Shown: positions 38,993-47,916, counted from the first letter of the stretch. The stretch is DNA of 50,669 nucleotides from Paracoccaceae bacterium (GCA_014879735.1 JACSRN010000122.1:1-50669), one strand, 5' to 3'. A program made the numbers and translations. Notes: a model not told the origin generated them from the sequence alone.

Positions 38993-40153
38993 AGATCGCA
39001 CCGCCAATCAGCAGCGGCAGCGGCGTGCCGTTGAAGGCCAGCCCCACCGGGATCGCCAGAAGGACCGAGCCGACGGTCGCCAGCGAGGAGATCACGCTGG
39101 CCGCCAGCCCGGCGATATTGCCGACCGGCTCCATCGCAAGGGCGTTGAGGTTGCCCATCGTCAGGCCCAGCGAGCCGAACATCACCACGGTCCAGATCAG
39201 GAAGGCGGGAAATTCCGCCGCAGGCGACAGCAGGCCCGAGGCGAACAGCGCCAGCATCGCCACCGTCAGCCACAAGAGCACGCCATAGGCCAGCCGGATC
39301 ATTGCCCGCATGCCGATCCGCATCACCGCGCGCGCATTCAGGAACGAGCCGGCAGCGGAACAGACGGCGATGAAGGCAAACCACAGCGGAAAGGTCTCGG
39401 CCCGGTCGAAGCGCTGTTCGAACAGGCCCTGGATCGAGGACAGCAGCGCGAAAAGGACCGCCAGCGTCAGGGTTTGCGCCAGGATCGAGATCGTCACCAC
39501 CCGATGGCGGAACAATTCGCGGGTGCCCTCCAGCAGTTCGGCCACCGACAGCGGCCGCCGCTCTGTCGGCGGCAGGGTCTCGGGCTGGCGCAGGGCCAGC
39601 CACAGCGCGGCCAGCGCGGCAAAGGCGATATAGACCAGGAAGATCGCCTTCCAGTCGGCAAAGGACATCACCACCTGGCCCAGCAGCGGCGCCACCGCGG
39701 GAACCAGGGTGAAGACCATCATCGCGAAGGACATGATCCGCGCCATCTCGCGCCCGTGGTAGAGATCGCGCACGATGGCGATGGTCACGGTCCGCGGCCC
39801 GGCGGCGCCGATCCCCATCAGCAGCCGAGAGACCAGCAGCACCGGCAGCGTGGGCGAGGCCCAGGCGGCGAAGGCCGCGACGATATAGATGGCGGTTCCG
39901 AACAGAACCGTCCATTTGCGGCCGAAGGCATCCGACAGCGGCCCCGCAACCAGCGTGCCGATGCCCATGCCGAGGACAAAGCTGGTCAGCACCAGCTGGG
40001 CATTGTTCGGCGCATCCGGCGACAGCGTGGCCGCGATCTCGGGCAGGGCCGGCAGCATCGCATCGATCGACAACGCGACGGTCGCGAACAGCATCGCAAC
40101 CATGACGATGAATTCAACCTGAGAAGGTTGCTTCGGCGGAAGGGGACGGTCGG

Positions 40154-40792
40154 TCATGCCTGGCTCGCGATGTCGCGGATCACATCGGCCCAAAGCTCGG
40201 GCGGCTGGGCGCCGGAGACGACATATTGCCGCGCGATCAGGAAGGTGGGCACGGCCGTGACGCCCTTTTCCCGCGCATCGCGGTCGCGGGCCATCAGATC
40301 GTCGGCATCGGCATCCGTGGTCAGCAGCCGCGCCACCGCATCGCCGTCCATCCCGGCGCCGGCGGCAATGGCCGACAGCACCGCGGCATCGCCGATGTCG
40401 CGCCCCTCGTCCCAATAGGCGCGAAACAGGGCGGTGACGACCGGATCCTGCCGCCCCTCGATCCCGGCCCAGTGGATCAGCCGATGCGCGTCCAGCGTAT
40501 TGGGCTGGCGCTGCGGAATATCGGGATCGAGCGCGACGCCGGCCTTGCGCGCGGCCTCGCGCAGGCGTTCGTGGATCGCATCGACCTGCGCCTTGCCGCC
40601 GAATTTCGCCTCGAGATAGGCGCGCTTGGCAACGCCCTCCCGTGGCAGGTCGGGGTTCAGCTGGAACGGGTGCCAGGCGGTCGCGAAGGGCTGCACCGGC
40701 GCACCGGCCAGCGCACGGTCAAGGTTCGCCTTGCCGATGTAGCACCAGGGACAGACGGGATCGATGAAGACGTCGAGCGAAACAGGGGTCAT
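40154..40792 (-). CDS. FrnE-like DsbA-family thiol oxidoreductase
   Basis: The product is 212 residues. The thioredoxin-fold active site is DPVCPWCYIGK (Cys14, Cys17) directly after the first strand, with the cis-proline loop in GVTAVPTFLIARQYVVSGAQ near 185-204 and an inserted helical domain (FQLNPDLPREGVAKRAYLEA). There is no signal peptide, so it acts in the cytosol, as FrnE and the 2-hydroxychromene-2-carboxylate isomerase-like relatives do. It is coupled by 4-nt overlaps to both neighbours. Confidence 0.92.
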   Translation of the reverse strand: MTPVSLDVFIDPVCPWCYIGKANLDRALAGAPVQPFATAWHPFQLNPDLPREGVAKRAYLEAKFGGKAQVDAIHERLREAARKAGVALDPDIPQRQPNTLDAHRLIHWAGIEGRQDPVVTALFRAYWDEGRDIGDAAVLSAIAAGAGMDGDAVARLLTTDADADDLMARDRDAREKGVTAVPTFLIARQYVVSGAQPPELWADVIRDIASQA

Positions 40793-42318
40793 GGCGCGGG
40801 CCTGATCAGGGCCGCAAGCGCGCGGCGGTTCACCTTGCCGGTCGGGCCGCGCGGAATGGCCTCGACGCGGATCCAGAGGCGGGGGCATTTGTAGCGCGCC
40901 AGCCGCTCGGCCGCAAAGGCCGCGGCGGTGCTTTCCGGCACATCTGCCCCTGCGTGAAAGCACGCTATGACCCGCGTGCCGGGGCCGACCTCGACCTCGG
41001 TCACGACCAGGTCGGCAACGCCGGGCAGGCCGGCCAATGCCTGTTCCACCTCGCGCGGGGAAACCCGCACGCCGCCGGGATTCATCATCTCGTCGGTGCG
41101 GCCGTGGTAGTGGATGGCGCCGGAATGGTCCTGATGCACCTGGTCGCCGGTTGCGAACCAGGCCCCCCGGGGCGGCCCCGCACCCTCTCCGCCGCCATCT
41201 CCACCGCCGTCTCCGACACGGCCCGCGGCGTCTTCGCCGGCACTCTCATAGCCCAGCATCAGGCCGGGGTCGGCCGTCGATACCGCCAGCGTGCCGATCT
41301 CGCCCGGGGGCAGCGGCCTGCCCTCGGGGTCCAGCACGGCAATGCGGCGGCCGGGCTGGGGAAAGCCGGTGGTGCCGGCGGGCGCGGGGCGCGCCGGGCT
41401 GCCCGAGACGAAGGTGGAAATCTCGCTCATCCCCAGCGCCTCGTGGATGTCGGTGCCGGTGCGCGCCTGCCAGTCGGCCCGAAGGTCGGGGGGCAGGGCC
41501 TCTCCGGCGGAAAGCGCATGGCGCAGGCGGGGCAGGCCCGGCATCTCGGCGCGCAGAAGCCGGCGAAAGACCGTGGGCACGCCGGCCAGGATCGTGGCAT
41601 CGTGGCGGCGCAGCACCAGCGGCAGATGTTCCAGCGCGACCGAGGGCGCCGGGATCAGCGCCGTGGCCCCCACCGTCCAGGGGTCGAGCAGCCCGGTCCC
41701 CATGGTATAGGTCCAGTTGAAGGCGCCGGCATGCAGCAGCCGGTCGGACGGCCCGATCCCCTCCCAGCCCTGATGCATCAGGGCGCGGGCCAGGATCGCG
41801 CGATGGGCATGGCGCACCGCCAGCGGCCGGCCCGAAGTGCCCGAGGTGAAGACGACATAGCCCTCGCGGCCGGCATCGCCCAGGTGCCAGTCGCAGGGGG
41901 CATGCGCCTCCCAGCCCGGCAGATCCTCGGGCAGGGGCACCGCCCCCTCCGGCACCGCGATGCCGGCGGCCGCTACGGTCAGCCGCGGGCGGACCAGCGC
42001 CGCCATCCGGCCAGTCTCGGCCGCCGTCAGCAGCGGCGAGGTGGCGACCGGCACCAGCCCGGCGGCGATCGCGCCGAGATAGAGCACCGGATAGGCCGGG
42101 GTATTGCCCAGCCGGATCAGCACCCGCTCGCCCGGCTGCATGCCCTGCGCCCGCAGCCAGCCGCCGGCGCCGAGGACGGCGCGCGTGAGCCGCCCATAGC
42201 TCCAGCGCTCCGCCCCGGTCAGCGTCAGGATCGCCAGCGCCACCTTGTCGGGCGTGGCCGAGCCTGCCGCCAGCACATGGGCGGCAAGGTTGAAGCGGGA
42301 AAGGTCGGGGGCCGTCAT
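40789..42318 (-). CDS. AMP-forming acyl-CoA synthetase/ligase family protein
   Basis: The product is 509 residues of the ANL superfamily, which activates a carboxylate with ATP and usually transfers it to CoA. The A3 motif reads VVFTSGTSGRPLAVRHAHRA, where the usual Lys after Pro is Leu. A5-like HEALGMSEIS, A7 WFATGD, A8 YHGRTDEMMNPGGVRVSPRE and the C-terminal catalytic-lysine motif PTGKVNRRAL are present. A Gly/Asp-rich insert (GRVGDGGGDGGGEGAG, about 385-400) interrupts the region before A7. The substrate is unknown. It heads the overlapping ligase-FrnE-exporter cassette. A start 12 nt upstream at 42330 is also possible. Confidence 0.88.
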   Translation of the reverse strand: MTAPDLSRFNLAAHVLAAGSATPDKVALAILTLTGAERWSYGRLTRAVLGAGGWLRAQGMQPGERVLIRLGNTPAYPVLYLGAIAAGLVPVATSPLLTAAETGRMAALVRPRLTVAAAGIAVPEGAVPLPEDLPGWEAHAPCDWHLGDAGREGYVVFTSGTSGRPLAVRHAHRAILARALMHQGWEGIGPSDRLLHAGAFNWTYTMGTGLLDPWTVGATALIPAPSVALEHLPLVLRRHDATILAGVPTVFRRLLRAEMPGLPRLRHALSAGEALPPDLRADWQARTGTDIHEALGMSEISTFVSGSPARPAPAGTTGFPQPGRRIAVLDPEGRPLPPGEIGTLAVSTADPGLMLGYESAGEDAAGRVGDGGGDGGGEGAGPPRGAWFATGDQVHQDHSGAIHYHGRTDEMMNPGGVRVSPREVEQALAGLPGVADLVVTEVEVGPGTRVIACFHAGADVPESTAAAFAAERLARYKCPRLWIRVEAIPRGPTGKVNRRALAALIRPAP

Positions 42319-42449
42319 GCCTCCGGGCATAGGGCGGGCGTGCCGCTGGCGCAAGCCCGCCGGCGCTGCGGTTCGGCAGGGAAATTGATCTGACGCATGG
42401 CGGATGTACCTTTCGCGGCCTAGTTTCACGAAATCAGGCGGAGGGGCGG

Positions 42450-43190
42450 ATGCAACTGGCGATTCTGACCGACATTCACGGCAACCGCGAGGCCTTCGAA
42501 GCCGTACTTGACGATGTGGCGCAGCGCGGTATCGGCGGGATCGTTCTGCTGGGCGATATCGTGGGCTACGGTCCCGATCCGGAATGGTGCTGCGATCGCG
42601 CCGAGCGGCTGGTGGCCGAGGGTGCGCTCTGCGTCCGCGGCAACCACGACAATGCGGCGGCGGGGGCGGCGGAAAGCATGGGCGGCCTGGCCCGGCGGGC
42701 AATGGACTGGACGATCCCGCGGCTGTCGGCCGGACAGAAGCGGTTTCTGGCCGGGCTGCCGATGACGGCCGCCACCGGCGAGACGCTGTTCGTCCATGCC
42801 AGCGCCAACGGCCCCAAGGACTGGAACTATGTCACCTCGGATCTGAAGGCCGTGGGTTCGTTTCGCGCGACGACGGCGCGGGTCATCTTCTGTGGCCATG
42901 TGCATGTGCCGCTTCTGGTGTCGCGCGACCTGTCGGGGACCGTGCGCGAGCAGGGCTTTCGCGCCGGGTTTCCCTTTCCGCTGCTGCGGTCGCGGCGCTG
43001 GCTGGCGGTCGTGGGGGCGGTCGGGCAGCCGCGCGACGGCCTGCCGCAGGCGGGCTATGCGCTCTATAACACCGACAGTTCGGAACTGACCTTCCGCCGC
43101 GTGCCCTACGACAACGGCACCACCGCGGCCAGGATACGCGCCGCAGGACTGCCCGAGGAACTGGCCCTGCGGCTGATGCGCGGAGAGTGA
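42450..43190 (+). CDS. Metallophosphoesterase (PrpA/YfcE-like)
   Basis: The product is 246 residues with all calcineurin-type motifs: DIHGN (Asp8, His10), LLGDIVGYGPDP, RGNHDN, LFVHAS and CGHVHVP, giving a two-metal active site. The family includes serine/threonine and dinucleotide phosphatases. It stands one nucleotide before the kinase-Usp fusion gene, so it is plausibly the protein phosphatase that reverses that kinase. This is an inference from gene order. The unit is divergent from the ligase cassette. Confidence 0.92.
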   Translation: MQLAILTDIHGNREAFEAVLDDVAQRGIGGIVLLGDIVGYGPDPEWCCDRAERLVAEGALCVRGNHDNAAAGAAESMGGLARRAMDWTIPRLSAGQKRFLAGLPMTAATGETLFVHASANGPKDWNYVTSDLKAVGSFRATTARVIFCGHVHVPLLVSRDLSGTVREQGFRAGFPFPLLRSRRWLAVVGAVGQPRDGLPQAGYALYNTDSSELTFRRVPYDNGTTAARIRAAGLPEELALRLMRGE

Positions 43191-43191
43191 G

Positions 43192-44661
43192 ATGAAAAGA
43201 CCGTACAAGGGGCTGGAGATCGACGGCTTCACCCTGGGCGAGCAACTGCATGCCGGGGGGTTCGCCACCATCTGGGAGGCGACGAACCCGAAATACCGCA
43301 CCCCGCTGGTGATGAAGGTGCCGACCATCCTCGATGGCGACGACGGGCCCACCATCGTGGGTTTCGAGGTCGAGCAGATGATCATGCCCCGCCTGACCGG
43401 CCCGCATGTGCCGCGGGTCATGGGCACCGGCGATTTCGATGTGATGCCCTATATCGTCACGGAAAAGATCCGCGGCGGCTCGATGCTGACCACCTTCCGC
43501 AAGGCGCCACTGCCGCTGTCCGACCTGCTGGAGATCGCCGCGCGGCTGGTCGATGCGGTGGCCGATGTGCACCGGCAGGGGGTGATCCACCTCGATCTGA
43601 AGCCGGAGAATTTTCTTCAGCGTCCCACCGGCGAGATGGTGCTGATCGACTACGGCCTGTCGCGCCATGACCGCCTGCCCGACCTGCTGGCCGAGGAATT
43701 CCGCATCCCGATGGGCACCTATCCCTATATCGCGCCCGAACAATACCTGCGGGCCCGCAACGATCCGCGATCCGATCTCTTTGCGCTTGGCGCCATGATC
43801 TATGAACTTGCGGTCGGCCGGCCGCCCTTTGGCGTGCCGCAGCGGTTGAAGGGCGTGCGCCGCCGGCTGTGGCGCGATCCGGTGCCGCCGCGCGCCCTGC
43901 GCCCCGAATTGCCCGAATGGCTGCAGGAGATCGTCCTGCGCGCGCTGGAGGTCGATCCGCTGCGCCGCTATCAGACGGCGGCGCAGCTGGCCTTTGACCT
44001 TGCCCATCCCCAGCAGGTGAAACTGACCCGGCGCGCGACGAAGCTGAAACAGGACGGCTGGCTGCAGGTCTTCGACCGCTGGCGCGAGGTCCGCAGGATC
44101 AGGCAGTTCCAGGCACCCGATTCGGTGGCCTCGCAGATGGCCTCGGTCCCGATCATCTGCGTGGCGGTCGATACCGCGCCCGAGCATGAGGAACTGGCGC
44201 AGGTGCTGCATGCGGCGGTGAAGCGGATGCTGGTGATCGAGCCGGACGCCCGCGTCGCCTGTGTGAACGTGATCAAGACCGCCAGGATCGGACTGGACCA
44301 GATGACCGACGACCGGGGCAACAACCTGCATGTCCTGCGGCTGGTGCAATTGAAGCATTGGGCCACCGCCATCGACCTGCCCGAGGAACGGCTGACCTAT
44401 TCCGTGCTCGAAGGGCCGGATCCGGGGCAGGCCATCCTCGATTATGCCGCACAAAACCATGTGAGCCACATCATGATGGGCGCGCGCGGCCATTCCACCG
44501 CGCGGCGCTATCTCGGCTCGGTCTCGGCGCAGGTGGTGGCCGAGGCGCATTGCTCGGTGACGGTGATCCGCCAGACCGAAAAGCGGCCAGGCCCCGCCCA
44601 GGCGCCGGGCGAAGGCATGGCCACGAGTGGGAGAGAGGCGGCGGGCGAGGTGGCGGCCTGA
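43192..44661 (+). CDS. Ser/Thr protein kinase fused to a universal stress protein domain
   Basis: The product is 489 residues. Residues about 10-275 are a Hanks-type kinase: glycine loop LHAGGFATIWEA, ATP lysine Lys42 (VMKVP), catalytic loop HLDLKPEN (Asp135, Lys137, Asn140; the usual Arg of HRD is Leu), metal motif DYG (153-155) and GTYPYIAPEQ (175-184). Residues about 318-465 are a Usp domain with its ATP motif GARGHSTARRYLGSVSAQVV. There is no membrane helix, so the protein is soluble. The preceding phosphatase gene suggests a reversible phosphorylation pair. The Usp half may sense nucleotide or stress and control the kinase; this is inferred. Confidence 0.93.
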   Translation: MKRPYKGLEIDGFTLGEQLHAGGFATIWEATNPKYRTPLVMKVPTILDGDDGPTIVGFEVEQMIMPRLTGPHVPRVMGTGDFDVMPYIVTEKIRGGSMLTTFRKAPLPLSDLLEIAARLVDAVADVHRQGVIHLDLKPENFLQRPTGEMVLIDYGLSRHDRLPDLLAEEFRIPMGTYPYIAPEQYLRARNDPRSDLFALGAMIYELAVGRPPFGVPQRLKGVRRRLWRDPVPPRALRPELPEWLQEIVLRALEVDPLRRYQTAAQLAFDLAHPQQVKLTRRATKLKQDGWLQVFDRWREVRRIRQFQAPDSVASQMASVPIICVAVDTAPEHEELAQVLHAAVKRMLVIEPDARVACVNVIKTARIGLDQMTDDRGNNLHVLRLVQLKHWATAIDLPEERLTYSVLEGPDPGQAILDYAAQNHVSHIMMGARGHSTARRYLGSVSAQVVAEAHCSVTVIRQTEKRPGPAQAPGEGMATSGREAAGEVAA

Positions 44662-44881
44662 CCGCCCCCCGCGCCGGGCAGGCCCCCCCGCAGCCGCCGC
44701 CGGGGGTGACGCGCCACCGGCAAAGCGCAGGCAGGGCCGCCAAAGCGCAGGCCGGGCCGCGTTTCAGCGCGCGCGCTCAGGTCCCGGCGGGATTTCCCCC
44801 CGCCCGCCATCTCGCCTGCGCCCGGATTCCGCATCCGGATTCCGCGCCGGTATTGCTGATGCTGCGGCTTTCCTGCCGCGG
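44662..44881. other. Intergenic stretch with short direct repeats
   Basis: GC-rich region between the convergent kinase-Usp gene and the entericidin-like gene. It holds two near-identical copies of CAAAGCGCAGGC followed by GGGCCG at about 44719-44757, and Pro/Arg-coding-like low-complexity sequence. I see no convincing gene and no terminator with a U-tract. Confidence 0.5.
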
Positions 44882-45001
44882 CTATTGCAGCCAGTTCTGC
44901 ACGGTCCGCGCGCCGCCCGAGACATCCTCGCCCACGCCGGCCACCGTGTTGCAGCCCGAAAGGGCGGCGAGAACCGCGCCCAGAAATACCAGTTTCCTCA
45001 T
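44882..45001 (-). CDS. Entericidin-like small lipoprotein
   Basis: A 39-residue product starts MRKLVFLGAVLAALSGCNTV and ends VQNWLQ. Residues 1-16 are a lipoprotein signal with the lipobox LSGC (Cys17), followed by NTVAGVGEDVSGGARTVQNW. That fits entericidin A/B family lipoproteins (CNTxxGxGxDI/V followed by G and an amphipathic helix). In enterics the pair acts as an envelope toxin/antidote; in alphaproteobacteria many copies have no known role. It is downstream of nothing on its strand except the peptide-binding-protein gene (which ends the other side at 45032). Confidence 0.8.
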   Translation of the reverse strand: MRKLVFLGAVLAALSGCNTVAGVGEDVSGGARTVQNWLQ

Positions 45002-45031
45002 GATCTGCCTGCCTGCCTTGTTGTTCTCTGC

Positions 45032-46849
45032 TCAGTCCTGATACCACCAGATATCCGGCTGGAACCCGAGCCAGTCGCCGTAAAGCGGCAGATGCGCCGG
45101 GAAGCGGAGTTCCTTTTTATGCGCGATCCGCGCTCGGTCCGAGTACCAGATGGGGATGACATATCGCCCGGCGGTCAGCACCCGGTCAAGCGCCTGCGCC
45201 ACCGCCAGCACCTCATCGCCGTCGCGCGCCGCCAGAAGTTCGCCGATCAGCGCGTCGGCGGCCGGCGATACCATGCCCATCCAGTTGCGCGTGCCGGGTT
45301 CCGTCGCCCCGGCCGACCCCCAATAGAGCGTCTGCTCATTGCCCGGCGACAGCGACAGCGAGCGGATGTAATGCGTCATGTCGAAATCGTAGTCGTTCGT
45401 CCGTGCCTTCATCTGCGCGCTGTCGAGTTTGGTGACGCTGGCCTCGATGCCCAGGGCCTTCAGCTCCTCGACATAGATCGAGGCGATGGCGACCATCTCG
45501 TCCTGGCCCGAGGTCAGGACAATCTCGAAGCGGAAGGGTTCGGCCGCGGCATTGCGCAGCACGCCGGCCGCGTCCACGGTCCAGCCGGCCTCTTCCAGCA
45601 GTCGTGTCGCCGCGCGAATGTTCTTGCGGTTGGTCGGGCTGCCATCGGAAACCGGCAGCGCATAGCCCTCGATCGTGCCGGGAAGAAGGCTGTCGGCAAA
45701 TGGCGCCAGCAGATCGAGCACCCGGCCCTCGGCCGGCGTGCCGGGCACCATCGCCAGCGGCGAGTTCGAGAAATAGGACTGGATGCGCGGCTGCACGCCG
45801 CCGGTCAGCGACTGGTTGATGAATTCGTAGTTGAAGGCCAGAATCAGCGCCTGACGCACCCGCCAGTCGGCGAAGATCGGGCGACGGGTGTTGAAGACCA
45901 GCCCCTCGATCCCCGACGGCCGGCGGTGCGGGATCTCCGATTTCACCACATCGCCGGCAGCGACCGCGGGGAAATCATAGTTTGTCGCCCATTTCGCCGG
46001 GTTGGTCTCGCGGTAGCTGGACAGGATCCCGGCCTTGAACGCCTCGAAATTCGCCTGGGCATTGGCGAAATATTCGTAGCGGATGGTGTCGAAATTCCAC
46101 AGGCCGCGGTTGATCGGCAGATCCTTGCCCCACCAGTCAGGGTTGCGACGATAGGTGATCGACACGCCGGGATCGACCTTGTCGACCACATAGGGGCCCG
46201 AGCCCACCGGCGCCTCGAAGCCCGAGGCCTCGAAATCCTTGCCCTGCCATTGCGCCTTCTGCAGCACCGGCCGCAACCCCAGGATCAGCGGCAATTCGCG
46301 ATCCGCGGTGTTGAAGGTAAAGCGGACGCTGCGCGGCCCGGTCTGCTCGGCCCCGGCCACCTTCGACCAGGCCGCGTGATAGCGCGGGTTGCCGTCCGTG
46401 GCCAGTTTCTCGAAGGACCACAGCACATCCTCGACCGTGACCGGGCTGCCATCCGAGAAGCGCGCACCCTCACGCAGGGTAAATTCCACGTAAGAGCGCG
46501 AATCATCGGTGTCGATCGACTCGGCCAGAAGGCCGTAAAGCGAGAATGGCTCGTCATAGCCGCGGGCCATCAGCGTCTCGACCGTAAAGCTTGCGATGCC
46601 GGCCGCCGGCTGCCCGGCGGTGACGAAGGGGTTCAGTGTGTCGAAGCTGCCGTTCTCGCTCAGAACGATGGTGCCCCCCTTGGGCGCATCGGCATTCGCC
46701 TGCGGCAGCGACACAAAATCCGGGGGCAGGGCGGGTTCGCCATACATAGCTATGCCGTGGCGCGGCTCGGCCAGCAGCGATCCGGGCAGGGCCATAATGC
46801 CGGCGCAGAAGGCGGCACTGGTGAGAGTCGCGAAAAAGTGACGGCGCAT
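45032..46849 (-). CDS. ABC transporter peptide-binding protein, family 5 (YejA-like)
   Basis: The product is 605 residues with a signal peptide (cleavage about residue 27, SLLAEP). It fits the large SBP_bac_5 proteins: FDTLNPFVTAG, YVEFTLREGARFSDGSPVTV, GSGPYVVDKVDPGVSITYRR and the C-terminal IPIWYSDRARIAHKKELRFP. Its closest named relatives are YejA-type oligopeptide or microcin-C-binding proteins. No permease or ATPase genes follow, so it is an orphan component here. The promoter must lie in the 290-bp gap to bdhA. Confidence 0.9.
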   Translation of the reverse strand: MRRHFFATLTSAAFCAGIMALPGSLLAEPRHGIAMYGEPALPPDFVSLPQANADAPKGGTIVLSENGSFDTLNPFVTAGQPAAGIASFTVETLMARGYDEPFSLYGLLAESIDTDDSRSYVEFTLREGARFSDGSPVTVEDVLWSFEKLATDGNPRYHAAWSKVAGAEQTGPRSVRFTFNTADRELPLILGLRPVLQKAQWQGKDFEASGFEAPVGSGPYVVDKVDPGVSITYRRNPDWWGKDLPINRGLWNFDTIRYEYFANAQANFEAFKAGILSSYRETNPAKWATNYDFPAVAAGDVVKSEIPHRRPSGIEGLVFNTRRPIFADWRVRQALILAFNYEFINQSLTGGVQPRIQSYFSNSPLAMVPGTPAEGRVLDLLAPFADSLLPGTIEGYALPVSDGSPTNRKNIRAATRLLEEAGWTVDAAGVLRNAAAEPFRFEIVLTSGQDEMVAIASIYVEELKALGIEASVTKLDSAQMKARTNDYDFDMTHYIRSLSLSPGNEQTLYWGSAGATEPGTRNWMGMVSPAADALIGELLAARDGDEVLAVAQALDRVLTAGRYVIPIWYSDRARIAHKKELRFPAHLPLYGDWLGFQPDIWWYQD

Positions 46850-46926
46850 TTCGGAAACGATCCCCGGTTTTCCCCATATCCGGCCGCGAGACTATGCCGG
46901 CACGGCAGGCATTTCAAACTTTTAGC

Positions 46927-46955
46927 TTGGAACGGGCAACGTTGAGGGTTATATA
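46927..46955 (+). promoter_or_regulatory. Sigma-70 promoter of the candidate small RNA
   Basis: TTGGAA (46927-46932) and TATATA (46950-46955) are separated by exactly 17 nt. This is the best consensus-like promoter I found in the window. It predicts a start near 46962. Confidence 0.55.
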
Positions 46956-46961
46956 GAACTT

Positions 46962-47036
46962 ACTGCTCGATAGGTTTCTTGCCTGTATGAAACCTGCCTC
47001 AACACTCAACGCCGGCCTTGCGCCGGCGTTTTTTTT
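46962..47036 (+). ncRNA. Candidate small RNA with hairpin and intrinsic terminator
   Basis: About 75 nt follow the promoter above. A 7-bp perfect hairpin AGGTTTC (46972-46978) / GAAACCT (46989-46995) has the loop TTGCCTGTAT. A single-stranded linker containing CCTCAACACTC comes next, and then a 9-bp terminator AACGCCGGC/GCCGGCGTT with a CTTGC loop and eight T residues. This is the form of a trans-acting, Hfq-compatible small RNA, but the unit could also be a leader that ends before bdhA (102 nt from its start). No protein frame of note occurs in it. Confidence 0.55.
47008..47036 (+). terminator. Strong intrinsic terminator
   Basis: AACGCCGGC (47008-47016) pairs with GCCGGCGTT (47022-47030) around CTTGC, followed by a T-run to 47036. 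It is the only textbook stem plus U-tract I found in the window, and it points rightward (+). Confidence 0.9.
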
Positions 47037-47072
47037 CGTGCCGTTTCCCGCCAACGCTGCAGGGGCCTCCGG

Positions 47073-47101
47073 CTGGTGTTCGCGGCTGCAGCAGATATGA
47101 T
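47073..47101 (+). promoter_or_regulatory. Candidate promoter for bdhA
   Basis: CTGGTG (47073-47078) and TATGAT (47096-47101), 17 nt apart, lie after the terminator and 38 nt before the bdhA start. If real, bdhA is expressed independently of the small-RNA unit. Confidence 0.3.
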
Positions 47102-47138
47102 CGCGCAAAAGCCAAGCAATGCTGGAAAGGGCGGGATC

Positions 47139-47912
47139 ATGGATCTGAAGGGCAAGCGGGCGGTCGTCACCGGATCGAACTCTGGCATAGGTCTCGGCGT
47201 GGCTGAGGAACTGGCCCGGGCCGGGGCCGAAGTCATCCTCAACAGCTTCACGAATCGCGAAGAGGATCACGCGCTTGCGAGCGGGCTTTCCGCCAGGTTC
47301 GGCGTGACCGTCCGCTATATCCAGGCCGATCTGTCGAAAGGCGAGGAGGCCCGCGGGCTGGTCGAGCAGGCGGGCGGCTGCGACATCCTTGTCAACAATG
47401 CCGGCATCCAGCATGTCGCCGCGGTCGAGGAGTTTCCGGTCGACCAGTGGAACCGCATCCTGGCGATCAACCTGTCCTCGGCCTTCCACACCATCGCCGT
47501 GGCGCTGCCGGGAATGCGGGCCCGCGGCTGGGGGCGCATCGTCAACATTGCTTCGGCCCATGGGCTGACGGCCAGCCCCTACAAATCGGCCTATGTCTCG
47601 GCCAAGCATGGCGTGGTCGGCCTGACCAAGACGGTCGGCCTTGAAACCGCAGGGCAGGGGATTACCTGCAATGCCGTCTGCCCCGGCTATGTGCTGACGC
47701 CGCTGGTCGAGGCGCAGATCCCCGACCAGATGAAGGTGCACGGGATGGACCGCGAGACGGTGATCCGCGAGGTCATGCTGCAGCGCCAGCCCTCGCGCCA
47801 GTTCGCCACCACCGAGCAACTGGGCGGCACGGTCGTCTGGCTGTGTTCCGACTATGCCGCGCAGGTGACGGGGACGACGATCTCGGTCGATGGCGGCTGG
47901 ACGGCGCTCTGA
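47139..47912 (+). CDS. bdhA: 3-hydroxybutyrate dehydrogenase
   Basis: The product of 257 residues is a classical short-chain dehydrogenase that oxidises D-3-hydroxybutyrate to acetoacetate with NAD, a step in polyhydroxybutyrate use. The cofactor motif is TGSNSGIGLG (11-20), NNAG follows beta-4, the catalytic Ser is in NIASAHGL, the Tyr-Lys pair in YKSAYVSAKHGVVG, and the C-terminal VTGTTISVDGGWTAL matches BdhA. The start at 47139 has GGAAAGG 8 nt upstream. The frame to 47076 has no such site. Confidence 0.94.
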   Translation: MDLKGKRAVVTGSNSGIGLGVAEELARAGAEVILNSFTNREEDHALASGLSARFGVTVRYIQADLSKGEEARGLVEQAGGCDILVNNAGIQHVAAVEEFPVDQWNRILAINLSSAFHTIAVALPGMRARGWGRIVNIASAHGLTASPYKSAYVSAKHGVVGLTKTVGLETAGQGITCNAVCPGYVLTPLVEAQIPDQMKVHGMDRETVIREVMLQRQPSRQFATTEQLGGTVVWLCSDYAAQVTGTTISVDGGWTAL

Positions 47913-47916
47913 CGCC

